Assembly (NCBI GenBank): GCA_017938985.1
Contig: JAGBAK010000046.1
Span: forward strand, 1 to 41,045
DNA from: Clostridia bacterium
GTDB taxonomy: Bacteria; Bacillota; Clostridia; Oscillospirales; Acutalibacteraceae
Length of the DNA: 41,045 nt
Direction: 5' to 3'
Part shown: in pieces, positions 26,501-34,144 of the stretch
Layout of the letters: each line of letters opens with the position of its first letter
Position numbering within the stretch: position 1 is the stretch's first letter
Made by a program: the position numbers and the translations under genes
Notes under the pieces: model-generated
Databases searched by the model: none
Seen by the model: the letters and a program-made list of their open reading frames with translations, nothing else
Told to the model about the DNA's origin: nothing

Positions 26501-27790
26501 GAAAAGGGCATAACCCTTTCAAAGGCAGAAGAAGAAAGACTTGTTCAGGGCTGTGTCGGCGTCAAACGAACAACGGGTCAGCACCCCGGAGGTATGGTTG
26601 TTGTGCCTGCCGATATGGATGCGGAGGATTTCACACCCATTCAGCATCCTGCCGATGATGCCGATTCAATCCACAGAACAACCCACTTCGATTTCCACTC
26701 GCTTCACGATACAATTCTTAAGCTTGATAACCTCGGCCACGATGTTCCCACGCTCTATAAGCACCTTGAGGATATGACGGGCACGAACGTTATGAAAATT
26801 GACATCTGCGACCCCAAGCTCTATGAGCTTCTCACGTCGCCGGCTCCTCTGGGTCTTACGCCCGAGGATATCGACTGCGAAACGGGTACGCTTTCGCTTC
26901 CCGAGCTCGGCACACCGTTTGTGCGCCAGATGCTTATTGAGGCACAGCCGAAGAATTTCTCCGATATGCTTCAGATTTCGGGTCTTTCACACGGCACCGA
27001 CGTTTGGATAGGCAACGCACAGGAGCTTATCAAAAACGGCACCTGCACAATTTCAGAGGTTATCGGCACACGTGATAACATTATGGTTTACCTTATCAAC
27101 AAGGGTGTTGAAAAGGGTATGGCGTTCAAGATAATGGAAATTGTTCGTAAGGGCAAGGCAACAGCGCTGCTCACCGATGAACATAAGCAGGCTATGCTTG
27201 ATAATGGTGTTCCGCAGTGGTACCTTGATTCCTGTATGAAGATCAAGTATATGTTTCCCAAGGCACACGCCGCTGCTTACGTAAGTGCGGCAATGCGTCT
27301 TGCGTGGTACAAGCTCTACAGACCCGTTGAATATTATGCAACCTATATGACCGTTCGAGGCGAAGATATTGACACTGTTGCCGTTCTTGGCGGCAGAAAA
27401 GCCGTTAAGGCAAGAATGGACGAAATCAAGCAGAAAATGCAGATGAAAACCGCCACGGCGAAGGAAGAAGGCACGTTCACTTCTCTTCAGGTTATCAACG
27501 AAATGATGGCAAGAGGCGTTGAGCTTCTGCCGATTGACATTTATAAATCAACCGCAAACCGCTACGTTGTTGAGGACGGCAAAATCAGGCTTCCGTTTTC
27601 GGCAATTGCAGGTTGCGGCGGTGCGGCGGCACAGAGCCTTGAAGATTGCCGTAACGACGGCGGAGGCGAATTTCTCTCAATTGAGGACTTGCAGCTTCGT
27701 TCAGGTGTTTCAAAGTCAATTATTGCTGCGCTTGAAGAGGGCGGTGCGCTTGATTCGCTGCCGAAATCAACACAGCTCAGCTTCTTTTAA
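23513..27790 (+). CDS. polC: DNA polymerase III alpha subunit, Gram-positive PolC type (1425 aa)
   Basis: This is the main replicative polymerase of Bacillota, with built-in 3'-5' proofreading. Domain order is an N-terminal region (1-200), an OB fold (about 205-312, ending KVFELAQN...IMLIEE), and the first PHP part (from VELHMHTNMSAMDG, about 322). A DEDD exonuclease is inserted from about 405 with DTETTG at 412-417, and HHRADEDAGALAG closes it. The rest of the PHP domain and the polymerase core follow. The palm is marked by VGSRGSVGSSFVAF and PDIDLNFSGEYQ, with the catalytic Asp residues, and an intervening zinc-binding CEKC...CPVCG. The length is close to B. subtilis PolC (1437 aa). GGAG lies 7 nt before the ATG. 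It closes the pyrH-ispG cluster, the usual Firmicutes location; proS is absent here. Confidence 0.97.
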   Translation: MQERGLLYFIGEHINAGLRDMLSCGEVIRISFDEDTMQLFITAKFDRYVDDKFIVMARNELKTALGINKVTLKGVYPQSALSEECAPLFLRLLKENVAAANGFLENAKVSVDATAVKFDIYDGASILNEAGAPEFLEKYISECFDVKVKVSFNGQAHITIDSPEYVKMQAENVKVETVKVEPKEPKKPKREYDDLPISLTNAKTIYGNQIKSKPVPLNGISIEDGNVTVWGNTFGLDIRDTKDGKRKIIKFNITDKTNSFTVKVFELAQNCEQLVKYITNGITLMVRGHVEYDDYIKDYCIKANSIMLIEEMPVKDTAENKRVELHMHTNMSAMDGLSSATALIKRAAKWGHKAVAVTDHGVVQAFPEAAAAAKKNGIKVIYGMEAYYVDDSVKAVTGDSEMPLSGTFIIFDTETTGLLTGVDRLTEIGAVKIVDGAEKARFQTFVNPERPIPQKIVELTGIDDRMVANAPKEDEAVRKFFEFCGDGVLVAHNATFDTDVLKSACQRNRIEYNYTHLDTLILAQSLVTGVKNYKLDSLTNYFKLPKFDHHRADEDAGALAGIFAKLMELLKEKNIENVSEINARVKPDPRRLPTHHMILLAKNKVGLKHLYQLITKSNLEYFYRHPRVPKSELLAHREGLIVGSACEAGQLYQAIYSGKPKEKLLEFADVCDYLEIQPNGNNAFMLRNGMVESEEELNEINRQIIHLADELGKPVVATGDVHFLDESDKIFREILMAGQGFSDASEQAPLYLKTTDQMLSEFAYLGEDTAYEVVVENPNKIADMCEEIKPIPDGTYPPKIEGSDEELRRICYDRMQEYYGNPLPEYIRERLDKELESIIKNGFAVLYIIAQKLVWNSMDNGYYVGSRGSVGSSFVAFAAGISEVNPLVPHYICEKCKHSEFFYKGEYGSGYDMPPKVCPVCGEDMHRDGHDIPFETFLGFYGDKQPDIDLNFSGEYQFYAHRYTEELFGKSHVFKAGTIGTLADKTAYGFVKKWMEEKGITLSKAEEERLVQGCVGVKRTTGQHPGGMVVVPADMDAEDFTPIQHPADDADSIHRTTHFDFHSLHDTILKLDNLGHDVPTLYKHLEDMTGTNVMKIDICDPKLYELLTSPAPLGLTPEDIDCETGTLSLPELGTPFVRQMLIEAQPKNFSDMLQISGLSHGTDVWIGNAQELIKNGTCTISEVIGTRDNIMVYLINKGVEKGMAFKIMEIVRKGKATALLTDEHKQAMLDNGVPQWYLDSCMKIKYMFPKAHAAAYVSAAMRLAWYKLYRPVEYYATYMTVRGEDIDTVAVLGGRKAVKARMDEIKQKMQMKTATAKEEGTFTSLQVINEMMARGVELLPIDIYKSTANRYVVEDGKIRLPFSAIAGCGGAAAQSLEDCRNDGGGEFLSIEDLQLRSGVSKSIIAALEEGGALDSLPKSTQLSFF

Positions 27791-27802
27791 ACAGGAGTCA
27801 TA

Positions 27803-29116
27803 ATGAAAAAAGGACTTATTAATCATCAAAAAACGTGGTACAAGCTTGACAATGCGGCAAAAATATTTCCCGGTCAGAGTACCTCGTCATATTCCAACGT
27901 TTACAGGCTGACCGTAACGCTCAAGGAAAAGGTTAATCCGCAGCTTCTTGAGATGGCTCTGCTCAAAACAATGCCCCGTTTTCCGTCTTTCGACGTCAGA
28001 ATCAGAAACGGCTTTTTCTGGCATTATCTTGAAAAGAACCCCAACGGTGCGCCGCCTGTCAGACCCGACTCTGCAAATCCGTGTCTGCGTATAAATCCCA
28101 AAGAAAACAAGGGCTATCTGCTTCGTGTTTTCTATTATGAAAACAGAATGTCCGTTGAGTTTTACCACGTTCTGACCGACGGGTTCGGTGCTTCACGCTT
28201 TTTTATGACGCTGCTTGCGGTTTATCTGCGACTTACAGGCAAGAATATTCCCGTTGGCGGTGCGGTGCTTGACGTTGACGAAAAGCCGAGCGAAAGCGAG
28301 AGCGAGGATGCTTATCTCAAATACGTTAAGCCGAACACGGCAAAGGCAAAGCGTGTTGAAAAATTTGCCTATCAGGCAAAAGGCAAAAGACTGCCGAAGC
28401 ACTATATCAACGTAACCACGGGTTATATGCCTGTTGATGCTTTAAAGAAAAAAGCGGCGGAATACGGCGTTACCGTGACGGAATACATTGCAGGTGTTCT
28501 TGTGTGGATTATGTATAATCTGCAAAAAGAAGAGCCGTTCAACCGCAACAAACCCATCGGGGTACAGATTCCCGTTAACGTGCGTCAGTTTTTTGAAACC
28601 GAAACAGTACGCAACTTTATGCTCTGCTATTCTTTTCAGCTTGACCCCAGAATGGGCGAATATACGTTTCCCGAAATCCTCAGACAGCTTTCGCTTTATC
28701 TGCGTTATATCAACAACGAAAAGAATCTGCAGTCGATGATGAACGGAAATGCGGCAATCGAAAAGAATCCGCTTATGCGTGTAACGCCGTCATTTCTCAA
28801 GGATTTCGGCATAAACGTGCTTTATAAGATAACGGGCGAAAAGGCAACAAGCTCGCTGATATCAAACATCGGTCTTATAAAAGCGCCCAAGGAGATGGAG
28901 CCTTACGTTGAAAAAATGTCGCTCGTGCTTGCTCAGGGAATGGTCAATGCGGCAAGATGCGGCGTGGTTTCTTATAACGGCACTCTTGCCTTGAGCGTCA
29001 CAAACATCTATGAAAGCACGGCGGTGCAAAAAGCAATTTTCACAACCTTTGTCAAAGAAGGCATACCTGTAAAAATTGAAAGCAATAAAAGTGTAATAAC
29101 GGGAGGTGAGGTCTGA
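27803..29116 (+). CDS. Condensation-fold acyltransferase, alcohol acetyltransferase-like (437 aa)
   Basis: It belongs to the CoA-dependent acyltransferase superfamily shared by non-ribosomal-peptide condensation domains, PapA5 and yeast-type alcohol acetyltransferases. The diagnostic HxxxDG motif is seen as YHVLTDG, with His122 as probable catalytic base. A second family feature is the PIGVQIPVNVRQFF region near residues 250-265. There is no signal peptide, so it is predicted to be cytoplasmic. AGGAG precedes the ATG by about 6 nt, and the gene begins 12 nt after polC. Its stop overlaps the start of the next gene by one base (TGATG). This pairing with a zinc-ribbon membrane protein suggests transfer of an acyl group to a membrane-associated or secreted product. 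The acceptor is unknown. Confidence 0.72.
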   Translation: MKKGLINHQKTWYKLDNAAKIFPGQSTSSYSNVYRLTVTLKEKVNPQLLEMALLKTMPRFPSFDVRIRNGFFWHYLEKNPNGAPPVRPDSANPCLRINPKENKGYLLRVFYYENRMSVEFYHVLTDGFGASRFFMTLLAVYLRLTGKNIPVGGAVLDVDEKPSESESEDAYLKYVKPNTAKAKRVEKFAYQAKGKRLPKHYINVTTGYMPVDALKKKAAEYGVTVTEYIAGVLVWIMYNLQKEEPFNRNKPIGVQIPVNVRQFFETETVRNFMLCYSFQLDPRMGEYTFPEILRQLSLYLRYINNEKNLQSMMNGNAAIEKNPLMRVTPSFLKDFGINVLYKITGEKATSSLISNIGLIKAPKEMEPYVEKMSLVLAQGMVNAARCGVVSYNGTLALSVTNIYESTAVQKAIFTTFVKEGIPVKIESNKSVITGGEV

Positions 29117-29814
29117 TGTCATATTGCGTTAATTGCGGTGTTGAACTTGAAAAGGCTTGCAAAGCCTGTCCGCTCTGTGACACACCTGTAATCAATCCGA
29201 GAGAAAAGGCAGAGCCGTCAGAAAAGCCTGCATACCCCGATATGCTTCTCATTCCTCAGTCAACCAACAAGCTTTATCTGGCGTTTGTGCTTTCGCTGAT
29301 TATTCTTATCCCCACGCTTGTTTCAACCATAATCAACGCCATGCTGTTTGATAACCCCGTTATCAAATACGTTGTCGGCGGCGCGGCGCTTGTCTGGGTC
29401 TGGTTTTTGCTTCCTCTTATGTGGAAAAAGCCAATTCCCGCGGCGCTTGTAACAATTGATGCGGTTTCTCTGCTTTTGTATTTCCAGCTCTTTAAAATAA
29501 TCGGTCACGATACGGGTTGGGTTGATTCGTTCGTTGTTCCTGTTGTTATTGCGTTGTGGATAACGGTAAACGTGTTTTTGCTTTGGATGAAGAAAAAAAG
29601 GAGCAAATCAGCAATTGCCGTTGCAATGCTTGCGGCAATAAACGTTATGACCCTTATTTGTGAACTGAGAGCGAGCGCATTCTTTACGGGTAAGCTTCAG
29701 TTTGTTGTTTCGATTGTTATGACGGCGTGCTGCATTTCGCTTATGATATTCTTCCTTGTTCTTGACAAGAGCAAGAGAATGAAAATGTGGCTTCACAAAA
29801 AATTCTTTATTTAA
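29116..29814 (+). CDS. Zinc-ribbon six-TM membrane protein, DUF6320-like (232 aa)
   Basis: The N-terminus is a zinc ribbon with C4-x2-C7 and C18-x2-C21 (an extra Cys at 15). A charged linker leads to six predicted membrane spans, from about residue 52 to the end. This layout matches a family I know as DUF6320, often found next to acyltransferases like the upstream gene; the name is recalled, not searched. GGGAGGTGAGG provides the ribosome binding site inside the upstream gene, and the TGATG overlap implies translational coupling. The function is unknown. A plausible inference is a membrane partner or regulator of the acyltransferase. Confidence 0.65.
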   Translation: MSYCVNCGVELEKACKACPLCDTPVINPREKAEPSEKPAYPDMLLIPQSTNKLYLAFVLSLIILIPTLVSTIINAMLFDNPVIKYVVGGAALVWVWFLLPLMWKKPIPAALVTIDAVSLLLYFQLFKIIGHDTGWVDSFVVPVVIALWITVNVFLLWMKKKRSKSAIAVAMLAAINVMTLICELRASAFFTGKLQFVVSIVMTACCISLMIFFLVLDKSKRMKMWLHKKFFI

Positions 29815-29821
29815 CTATATC

Positions 29822-29850
29822 TTGAAAATTCAATACTGTTGCATTATAAT
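29822..29850 (+). promoter_or_regulatory. Sigma-A promoter for the M20 peptidase operon
   Basis: TTGAAA (29822-29827), a 17-nt spacer and a perfect TATAAT (29845-29850) lie 36-64 nt before the ATG. It separates this unit from the acyltransferase pair upstream. No terminator is visible between them. Confidence 0.82.
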
Positions 29851-29885
29851 TACAAGGTAAATGCATATAAGAAAGGAAGATTTTA

Positions 29886-31364
29886 ATGGGCAAAAAATTT
29901 GCAATTGCTGCAGGCGTTGCCGCAGGTGTAGCCGCAGGCATAAACGCTGTCAGAGCGGCAAAATATGTTCCCGAAAAAAAGGATTACGGTGAACCTTCGG
30001 TTGAAAACGTAAACGTTCAGCGCGCAATGGATAACCTTTCAAAGGCTATTTCAATTCCAACGGTCAGCTATCCCGAAAAAGAAAGAGTTGACTTTTCACA
30101 GTTTGAAAAATTCCATAAATTCCTTGAGGAAGCATATCCTCTTATTCATAAGAATCTTACCAAAGAAGTTGTTCTTGAAGCCAGCCTTATTTACAGATGG
30201 GAAGGCACAAGAAGCGACCTTGACCCCATTGCTCTGCTTGCACACCAGGACGTTGTTCCCATTTCTGCAGGCACAGAGGGCGACTGGACAAATCCTCCTT
30301 TCGGCGGCGTGAACGACGGTGAATTCATCTGGGGCAGAGGCGCCCTTGATATGAAAAACCATCTTATCGCAGTTATGGAAGCTGTTGAAACCCTGCTTGA
30401 AGAAGGCTTCAAGCCTGAAAGAGACGTTTATCTTCTCTTCGGTCAGGACGAAGAGGTTGTTGCCTCGGGTAACGGCGGCGCAAAGAACATTATGGATACT
30501 CTTAAAGACAGAGGAATCCACCTTGACAGCGTAATTGATGAAGGCGGCGCAATTATCCCTCTTAACGTCAAGGGTGTTATCGAAAACAAAGACCTCATCG
30601 GCGTAGGTATTGCAGAAAAAGGCTATACCGATATTGAAATCACCGTTACCGCAAAGGGCGGCCATTCTTCACAGCCTCCCGTGCATTCGGCTCTCGGCGA
30701 GCTTGCTCAGGTTATCAGAGACCTTGAGGGCAACCAGTTCAAGGCAGAGCTTATGCCTTTTGTGAGCGACCTTTTCTCAAACCTTGGCAGAAGCTGCACC
30801 TATCCTGTTAGACTTGTTACCTGCAACCTGCCTTATATGAAGCCGCTTCTCAAATACGGTATGACAAAGATTCCTTTCACAGCCTGCCTTATCAGAACAA
30901 CCACCGCCGTTACAATGGCGGAGGGAAGCCCTGCTGCAAACGTTCTTCCTCAGAAGGCAAGCGTTGTTGTTAACTTCAGACAGATGCCTGGCACAACCGT
31001 TCAGGACGTTATTGACCACATCCGCAAGGTTTGCCGCAACAAGAATATTGAAATCAAGGTTCTCAAGGCAAAGGAAGCTTCAAGCTTCTCGCCCACGGAA
31101 TCAAGAACCTTCAAGATTATCGAAGAGCTCTGCGTTCAGGAAAATAAGAACGCCATCGTTGCTCCCTATCTTGTAATGGGCGGCACAGATGCTTGCTATT
31201 ATGAACCTGTTTGCGAAAACATCTTCCGCTATTCACCTTATAAGGTCAGCGTTGAACTGCTCCGTTGCACTCACGCAACAAACGAAAGAATCCCTGTTTC
31301 AGCAATTGAACCCGCAGTTGCTTTCTTCAAGAGATACGTTAAGAAGGCATCAGCAGAAAAATAA
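29886..31364 (+). CDS. M20 family zinc peptidase, carboxypeptidase S-like (492 aa)
   Basis: The protein fits the M20 metallopeptidase group that includes yeast carboxypeptidase S and PM20D1, which hydrolyse or form N-acyl amino acids and small peptides. The metal-site pattern is complete: LAHQDVVP (H120, D122), WGRGALDMKNH (bridging D155), GQDEEV (catalytic E189 and ligand E190), VIDEGGAI, and GGTDACYYEPVCENIFRYSP near the C-terminus. The lid (dimerisation) domain lies between. The N-terminus (residues 5-25) is Ala/Gly-rich and hydrophobic and could be a weak membrane anchor; it is not a clear cleavable signal. AAAGGAAG lies 7 nt before the ATG. It is the first gene of a four-gene unit. The substrate cannot be assigned. 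Confidence 0.87.
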   Translation: MGKKFAIAAGVAAGVAAGINAVRAAKYVPEKKDYGEPSVENVNVQRAMDNLSKAISIPTVSYPEKERVDFSQFEKFHKFLEEAYPLIHKNLTKEVVLEASLIYRWEGTRSDLDPIALLAHQDVVPISAGTEGDWTNPPFGGVNDGEFIWGRGALDMKNHLIAVMEAVETLLEEGFKPERDVYLLFGQDEEVVASGNGGAKNIMDTLKDRGIHLDSVIDEGGAIIPLNVKGVIENKDLIGVGIAEKGYTDIEITVTAKGGHSSQPPVHSALGELAQVIRDLEGNQFKAELMPFVSDLFSNLGRSCTYPVRLVTCNLPYMKPLLKYGMTKIPFTACLIRTTTAVTMAEGSPAANVLPQKASVVVNFRQMPGTTVQDVIDHIRKVCRNKNIEIKVLKAKEASSFSPTESRTFKIIEELCVQENKNAIVAPYLVMGGTDACYYEPVCENIFRYSPYKVSVELLRCTHATNERIPVSAIEPAVAFFKRYVKKASAEK

Positions 31365-31379
31365 AGAAAGCGTGATAAA

Positions 31380-32504
31380 ATGCTCACTGTTCTTATTGCA
31401 CCCGACAGCTTCAAAGGTACACTTTCAGCGGCACAGGTGTGCGATATTGCAGAAAGAGCTTTTACAGATGCGATAAAAGACGTTAAAATAATAAAGCTCC
31501 CCGCTGCCGACGGCGGCGAGGGGCTTTGTGCCTGCTTTGAAGGTTTCGCAAAGGGCAGACGCATTGCTGCAGAGGTTTCGGGCGTTTTCGGCGAAAAAAT
31601 GATGGCTGAATATTTTATGCTTGAAAACAACACTGCGGTTATCGAAACGGCTTCGTGCGCAGGCTTGCCGCTTGCAGGCGATAACAAAAATCCCGAAGAG
31701 GCAACAACTCTCGGCGTAGGCGAGCTTATGCTGCACGCAAAGCAAAACGGTGCAAAAGCCGTTCTGCTTGGGCTCGGCGGCAGTGCCACAAACGATTGCG
31801 GAGTCGGTATGGCGACAGCTCTCGGTTGGAAATTTCTTGATGAAAACGGAAACAGTGTTGAGCCTTGCGGTGCATCGCTTTCAAAAATTCAAAAGAGAAG
31901 TCCGCCCACCACATCGTTTGACCTGCCTGTTACGGCGGCATGTGACGTTGAAAACCCGCTTTACGGCAAAAACGGTGCGGCATATGTTTTCGCACCTCAG
32001 AAAGGTGCGGACAAAGAAATGGTGCAAAGGCTTGACAGCGGTCTGAAAAACGTTGCACGGGTTATTGAAAAGGACGTCGGCAAAGCGGTTGCCGCAACAA
32101 AAGGCTCGGGTGCGGCAGGCGGCATGGGCGCAGGCGCACTTGCCTTTCTCAACGCACAGCTCAAAAAGGGCATAGACATCATTCTTGATGAATCGGGGTT
32201 TGATGCTTTTGCGGCTGAATGCGACCTTGTTGTGACAGGTGAGGGCAGGCTTGATTTTCAGTCTGCCGACGGCAAGGTTATTTCGGGCGTTGCAAAGCGT
32301 GCGAAACGGCTCGGAAAAAAGGTTGTTGCCGTTTGCGGCTGCAGGGGAGACGGCGCCGAAAAAATTCTTGACTGCGGCGTCATCGAAATGTATTTTGCAA
32401 CCGAAAAAGAAAAGTCTTTTGCAGAAATTCTTGAAACCTGTAAAACAGACCTTTATGCTGCCGCTTTTAAAGCTGCACTTAATCAAAAGGAGGATTTACA
32501 ATGA
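31380..32504 (+). CDS. Glycerate 2-kinase, GarK/GlxK type (374 aa)
   Basis: It phosphorylates D-glycerate, giving 2-phosphoglycerate for glycolysis (type I glycerate kinase family). Family motifs are VLIAPDSFKGTLSA at the N-terminus, LPAADGGEG, LLGLGGSATNDCGVGMA, GSGAAGGMGAGA and VVTGEGRLDFQSADGKV. The length matches the family. It starts 15 nt after the M20 gene with a weak AAGAAAGCG ribosome site. Its 3' end overlaps the next gene by 4 nt (ATGA). The link to the neighbouring peptidase and hydrolase is not obvious; it could recycle glycerate from sugar-acid or serine catabolism. Confidence 0.92.
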   Translation: MLTVLIAPDSFKGTLSAAQVCDIAERAFTDAIKDVKIIKLPAADGGEGLCACFEGFAKGRRIAAEVSGVFGEKMMAEYFMLENNTAVIETASCAGLPLAGDNKNPEEATTLGVGELMLHAKQNGAKAVLLGLGGSATNDCGVGMATALGWKFLDENGNSVEPCGASLSKIQKRSPPTTSFDLPVTAACDVENPLYGKNGAAYVFAPQKGADKEMVQRLDSGLKNVARVIEKDVGKAVAATKGSGAAGGMGAGALAFLNAQLKKGIDIILDESGFDAFAAECDLVVTGEGRLDFQSADGKVISGVAKRAKRLGKKVVAVCGCRGDGAEKILDCGVIEMYFATEKEKSFAEILETCKTDLYAAAFKAALNQKEDLQ

Positions 32505-33334
32505 ATAAAATCAAAAAAATAATTGCAAGCGTTCTTGCTTTTTGCTTTGCATTCGGCGCAATGCCTGTTTGCTTTGCACAGGAAGGAGTAAAACCCGAAA
32601 TGAAAGACTACGGTTTTGTTGAATGTGACGGCGTAAAAATTGAATACGGTGTATACGGTAACCTTGAGGGCGAAGCGCTTTTGCTTCTGCCTCCCAACGG
32701 CGGCGATATGCACAGCCTTGACGACACAATTCTGCCCGAAATGTCAAAGCATTTCAAAGTTATCACCGTTTCGCCCAGAGGTACGGGAAACTCGGGCTGG
32801 GCAGATGGCACAATGAATTTTGAAACATTTGCCGATGACGTTGCCAAAGTGCTCGACCATCTCAACGTTGAAAAAACACATATTTTCGGCTTCAGCGACG
32901 GCGGCAACCTCGGCTTTGTTTTTACTCTTAAATATCAGAGCAGAGTTTTGTCGCTCACCGTTATGGGCTCCAACATAAATACCCTCGGCACAAACACCTT
33001 TGATCAGATTCAGATAACTTGGCAGTATATCGTGCTTTGCGTTGAAGCACTTTTCAAGGGTGACACAGAAACAAAAATCCGCCGCGATATCAAGGGAATG
33101 ATGGTCGGTCAGCCGAGCCTTACTTTCAAGGATATTGCCGAAATCAAGGTGCCGTTTTTCAATATCTACGGCGAGCACGATATGATTCAGCGCTGGCACT
33201 CCAGAAAAATTACAAAGTCAATTGAGGGTGCAAGAGAGCTTATGGTTATCGGCGGCGGCCACAGCACATGCTTTGAGCAGACCGACACAGTGATTATGCC
33301 TGCACTGCTTGATTTTTACGGAATTGAGGGATAA
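32501..33334 (+). CDS. Secreted alpha/beta hydrolase (277 aa)
   Basis: It has an alpha/beta-hydrolase fold with a full catalytic triad: nucleophile S132 in GFSDGG, D227 in GEHDM and H254 in GGGHST. The oxyanion-hole region is LLLPPNGGDMHS, an unusual PNGG in place of the common HG. A signal peptide is clear (MNKIKKIIAS, hydrophobic core, cleavage near A26), so it acts outside the membrane. There is no convincing lipobox. AAAGGAGG, inside the glycerate kinase gene, precedes the ATG. Possible activities include esterase, lipase or haloperoxidase-like; the family is too broad to choose. Confidence 0.85.
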   Translation: MNKIKKIIASVLAFCFAFGAMPVCFAQEGVKPEMKDYGFVECDGVKIEYGVYGNLEGEALLLLPPNGGDMHSLDDTILPEMSKHFKVITVSPRGTGNSGWADGTMNFETFADDVAKVLDHLNVEKTHIFGFSDGGNLGFVFTLKYQSRVLSLTVMGSNINTLGTNTFDQIQITWQYIVLCVEALFKGDTETKIRRDIKGMMVGQPSLTFKDIAEIKVPFFNIYGEHDMIQRWHSRKITKSIEGARELMVIGGGHSTCFEQTDTVIMPALLDFYGIEG

Positions 33335-33337
33335 ACC

Positions 33338-33829
33338 ATGAACGGAATGACACGAAGAGAAAGAGAAGTAACCGATATAAATGAAATCATAAAAATTCTT
33401 GATACCGCAAAGGTGCTTCATCTTGGACTTGTTGACGGCGACGAAGCTTACGTTGTGCCGATGAATTACGGCTACACGCTTGAAGACGGCAAGCTGACGC
33501 TCTGGCTTCACGGCGCCAAAAGAGGCAGAAAGCTTGACCTGATAAGAGCAAACCCCAAGGTTTTCTTTGAAATGGAGTGCGGCGTTCAGCCGTTTGAGGG
33601 TGAAATCGCCTGCAAATACGGCATTGAATATTCCTCGATTATGGGCAGAGGCAAAGCCGAAATAATTGAGGATATCGAAATAAAAAAAGCTGCGCTTTCA
33701 CATCTTATGAAAACGCAGACAGGCAAGGATTTTGAGTTTGAAGACAAAATGGCGGCGGTTGTGAGCATTATCAGAATCGACGTTTCGGAATTCACCGCCA
33801 AGCACCGCCCCGCACCGAAGATGGGCTAA
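33338..33829 (+). CDS. Pyridoxamine 5'-phosphate oxidase-like flavin-binding split-barrel protein (163 aa)
   Basis: It resembles the NimA-like branch of the flavin-binding split-barrel family. Typical features are MTRREREVTD at the N-terminus, ILDTAKVLHLGLVDGDEAYVVPMNYGY (strands 1-2), LTLWLHGAKRGRKLDLI, then NPKVFFEME and SSIMGRGKAEII. Members bind FMN or heme and reduce small molecules; some confer 5-nitroimidazole resistance, but most are uncharacterised and resistance must not be assumed. It begins 3 nt after the hydrolase stop as the last gene of the unit and is followed at once by a strong hairpin. Confidence 0.82.
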   Translation: MNGMTRREREVTDINEIIKILDTAKVLHLGLVDGDEAYVVPMNYGYTLEDGKLTLWLHGAKRGRKLDLIRANPKVFFEMECGVQPFEGEIACKYGIEYSSIMGRGKAEIIEDIEIKKAALSHLMKTQTGKDFEFEDKMAAVVSIIRIDVSEFTAKHRPAPKMG

Positions 33830-33835
33830 CAGTAA

Positions 33836-33871
33836 CAAGAACGGGTTGTTCAAGCGAACAACCCGTTCTTG
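33836..33871 (+). terminator. Perfect 16-bp hairpin after the split-barrel gene
   Basis: Bases 33836-33851 pair perfectly with 33856-33871 around the loop AAGC. It starts 7 nt after the stop codon. There is no U-tract, so termination may be weak or bidirectional. The same hairpin, inverted, ends the convergent glycosyltransferase gene, so both transcripts carry the same RNA structure at their 3' ends. Confidence 0.6.
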
Positions 33872-33872
33872 A

Positions 33873-34082
33873 CTGTCGATAAAGTCGCTGAAACATAAAC
33901 GAAAACAGAGTAGGGCGGGATGCCTTCATCCCGCCATTATTTATTGTAGGGGATGGCGACCCGACGTCCCGAATAAAACGATGACATTTCGTTTATTTGC
34001 CGTTTTTTCGCTTTTCGATGTATCTTTATACATCTTCAAGCGAAGAAAACGTCATTCAGCTTCCTTTCTCAACAGCCACATC
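33873..34082 (+). repeat. Dispersed intergenic element, long copy C
   Basis: It fills the space between two convergent genes. In order it carries ACTGTCGATAAAGTCG, CATAAAC, a GTAGGG palindrome (GGCGGGATG/CATCCCGCC, 33914-33935), ATTTATTGTAGGGG with GGCGACCC, and GCCGTTTTTTC. A central palindrome (GATGTAT-CTTT-ATACATC) and GAAGAAAAC follow, then CTTCCTTTCTCAACA. Copy D at 38498-38719 has the same landmarks in the same order on the opposite strand. No open frame of interest is present. Confidence 0.65.
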
Positions 34083-34111
34083 TTGCCGAAAAACAAGTTT
34101 TCGACAAGATG
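34079..34111. other. Near-perfect palindrome at the end of repeat copy C
   Basis: CATCTTG and CGAAAA, separated by one unpaired base, pair with TTTTCG and CAAGATG around a 5-nt loop (ACAAG). It lies directly beside the hairpin at 34113-34140, giving two back-to-back stem-loops downstream of the glycosyltransferase gene. Confidence 0.5.
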
Positions 34112-34112
34112 A

Positions 34113-34140
34113 AACGGGTTGTTCGCTTGAACAACCCGTT
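34113..34140 (-). terminator. Hairpin after the glycosyltransferase gene (mirror copy)
   Basis: A 12-bp stem, 34113-34124 with 34129-34140, has loop GCTT on the plus strand and AAGC on the minus strand. It lies 4 nt after the glycosyltransferase stop codon. It is the reverse complement of the core of the hairpin at 33836-33871. There is no clear U-tract. Confidence 0.6.
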
Positions 34141-34144
34141 CCTG

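Noticed and set aside
32501-32590. Lipoprotein signal in the alpha/beta hydrolase
   Set aside because: The sequence before the Cys (AMPVC) does not fit the lipobox; a normal signal-peptidase I site after A26 is more likely.
33338-33829. Nitroimidazole resistance gene
   Set aside because: Only family-level similarity to NimA-like proteins is visible; resistance cannot be claimed from this.
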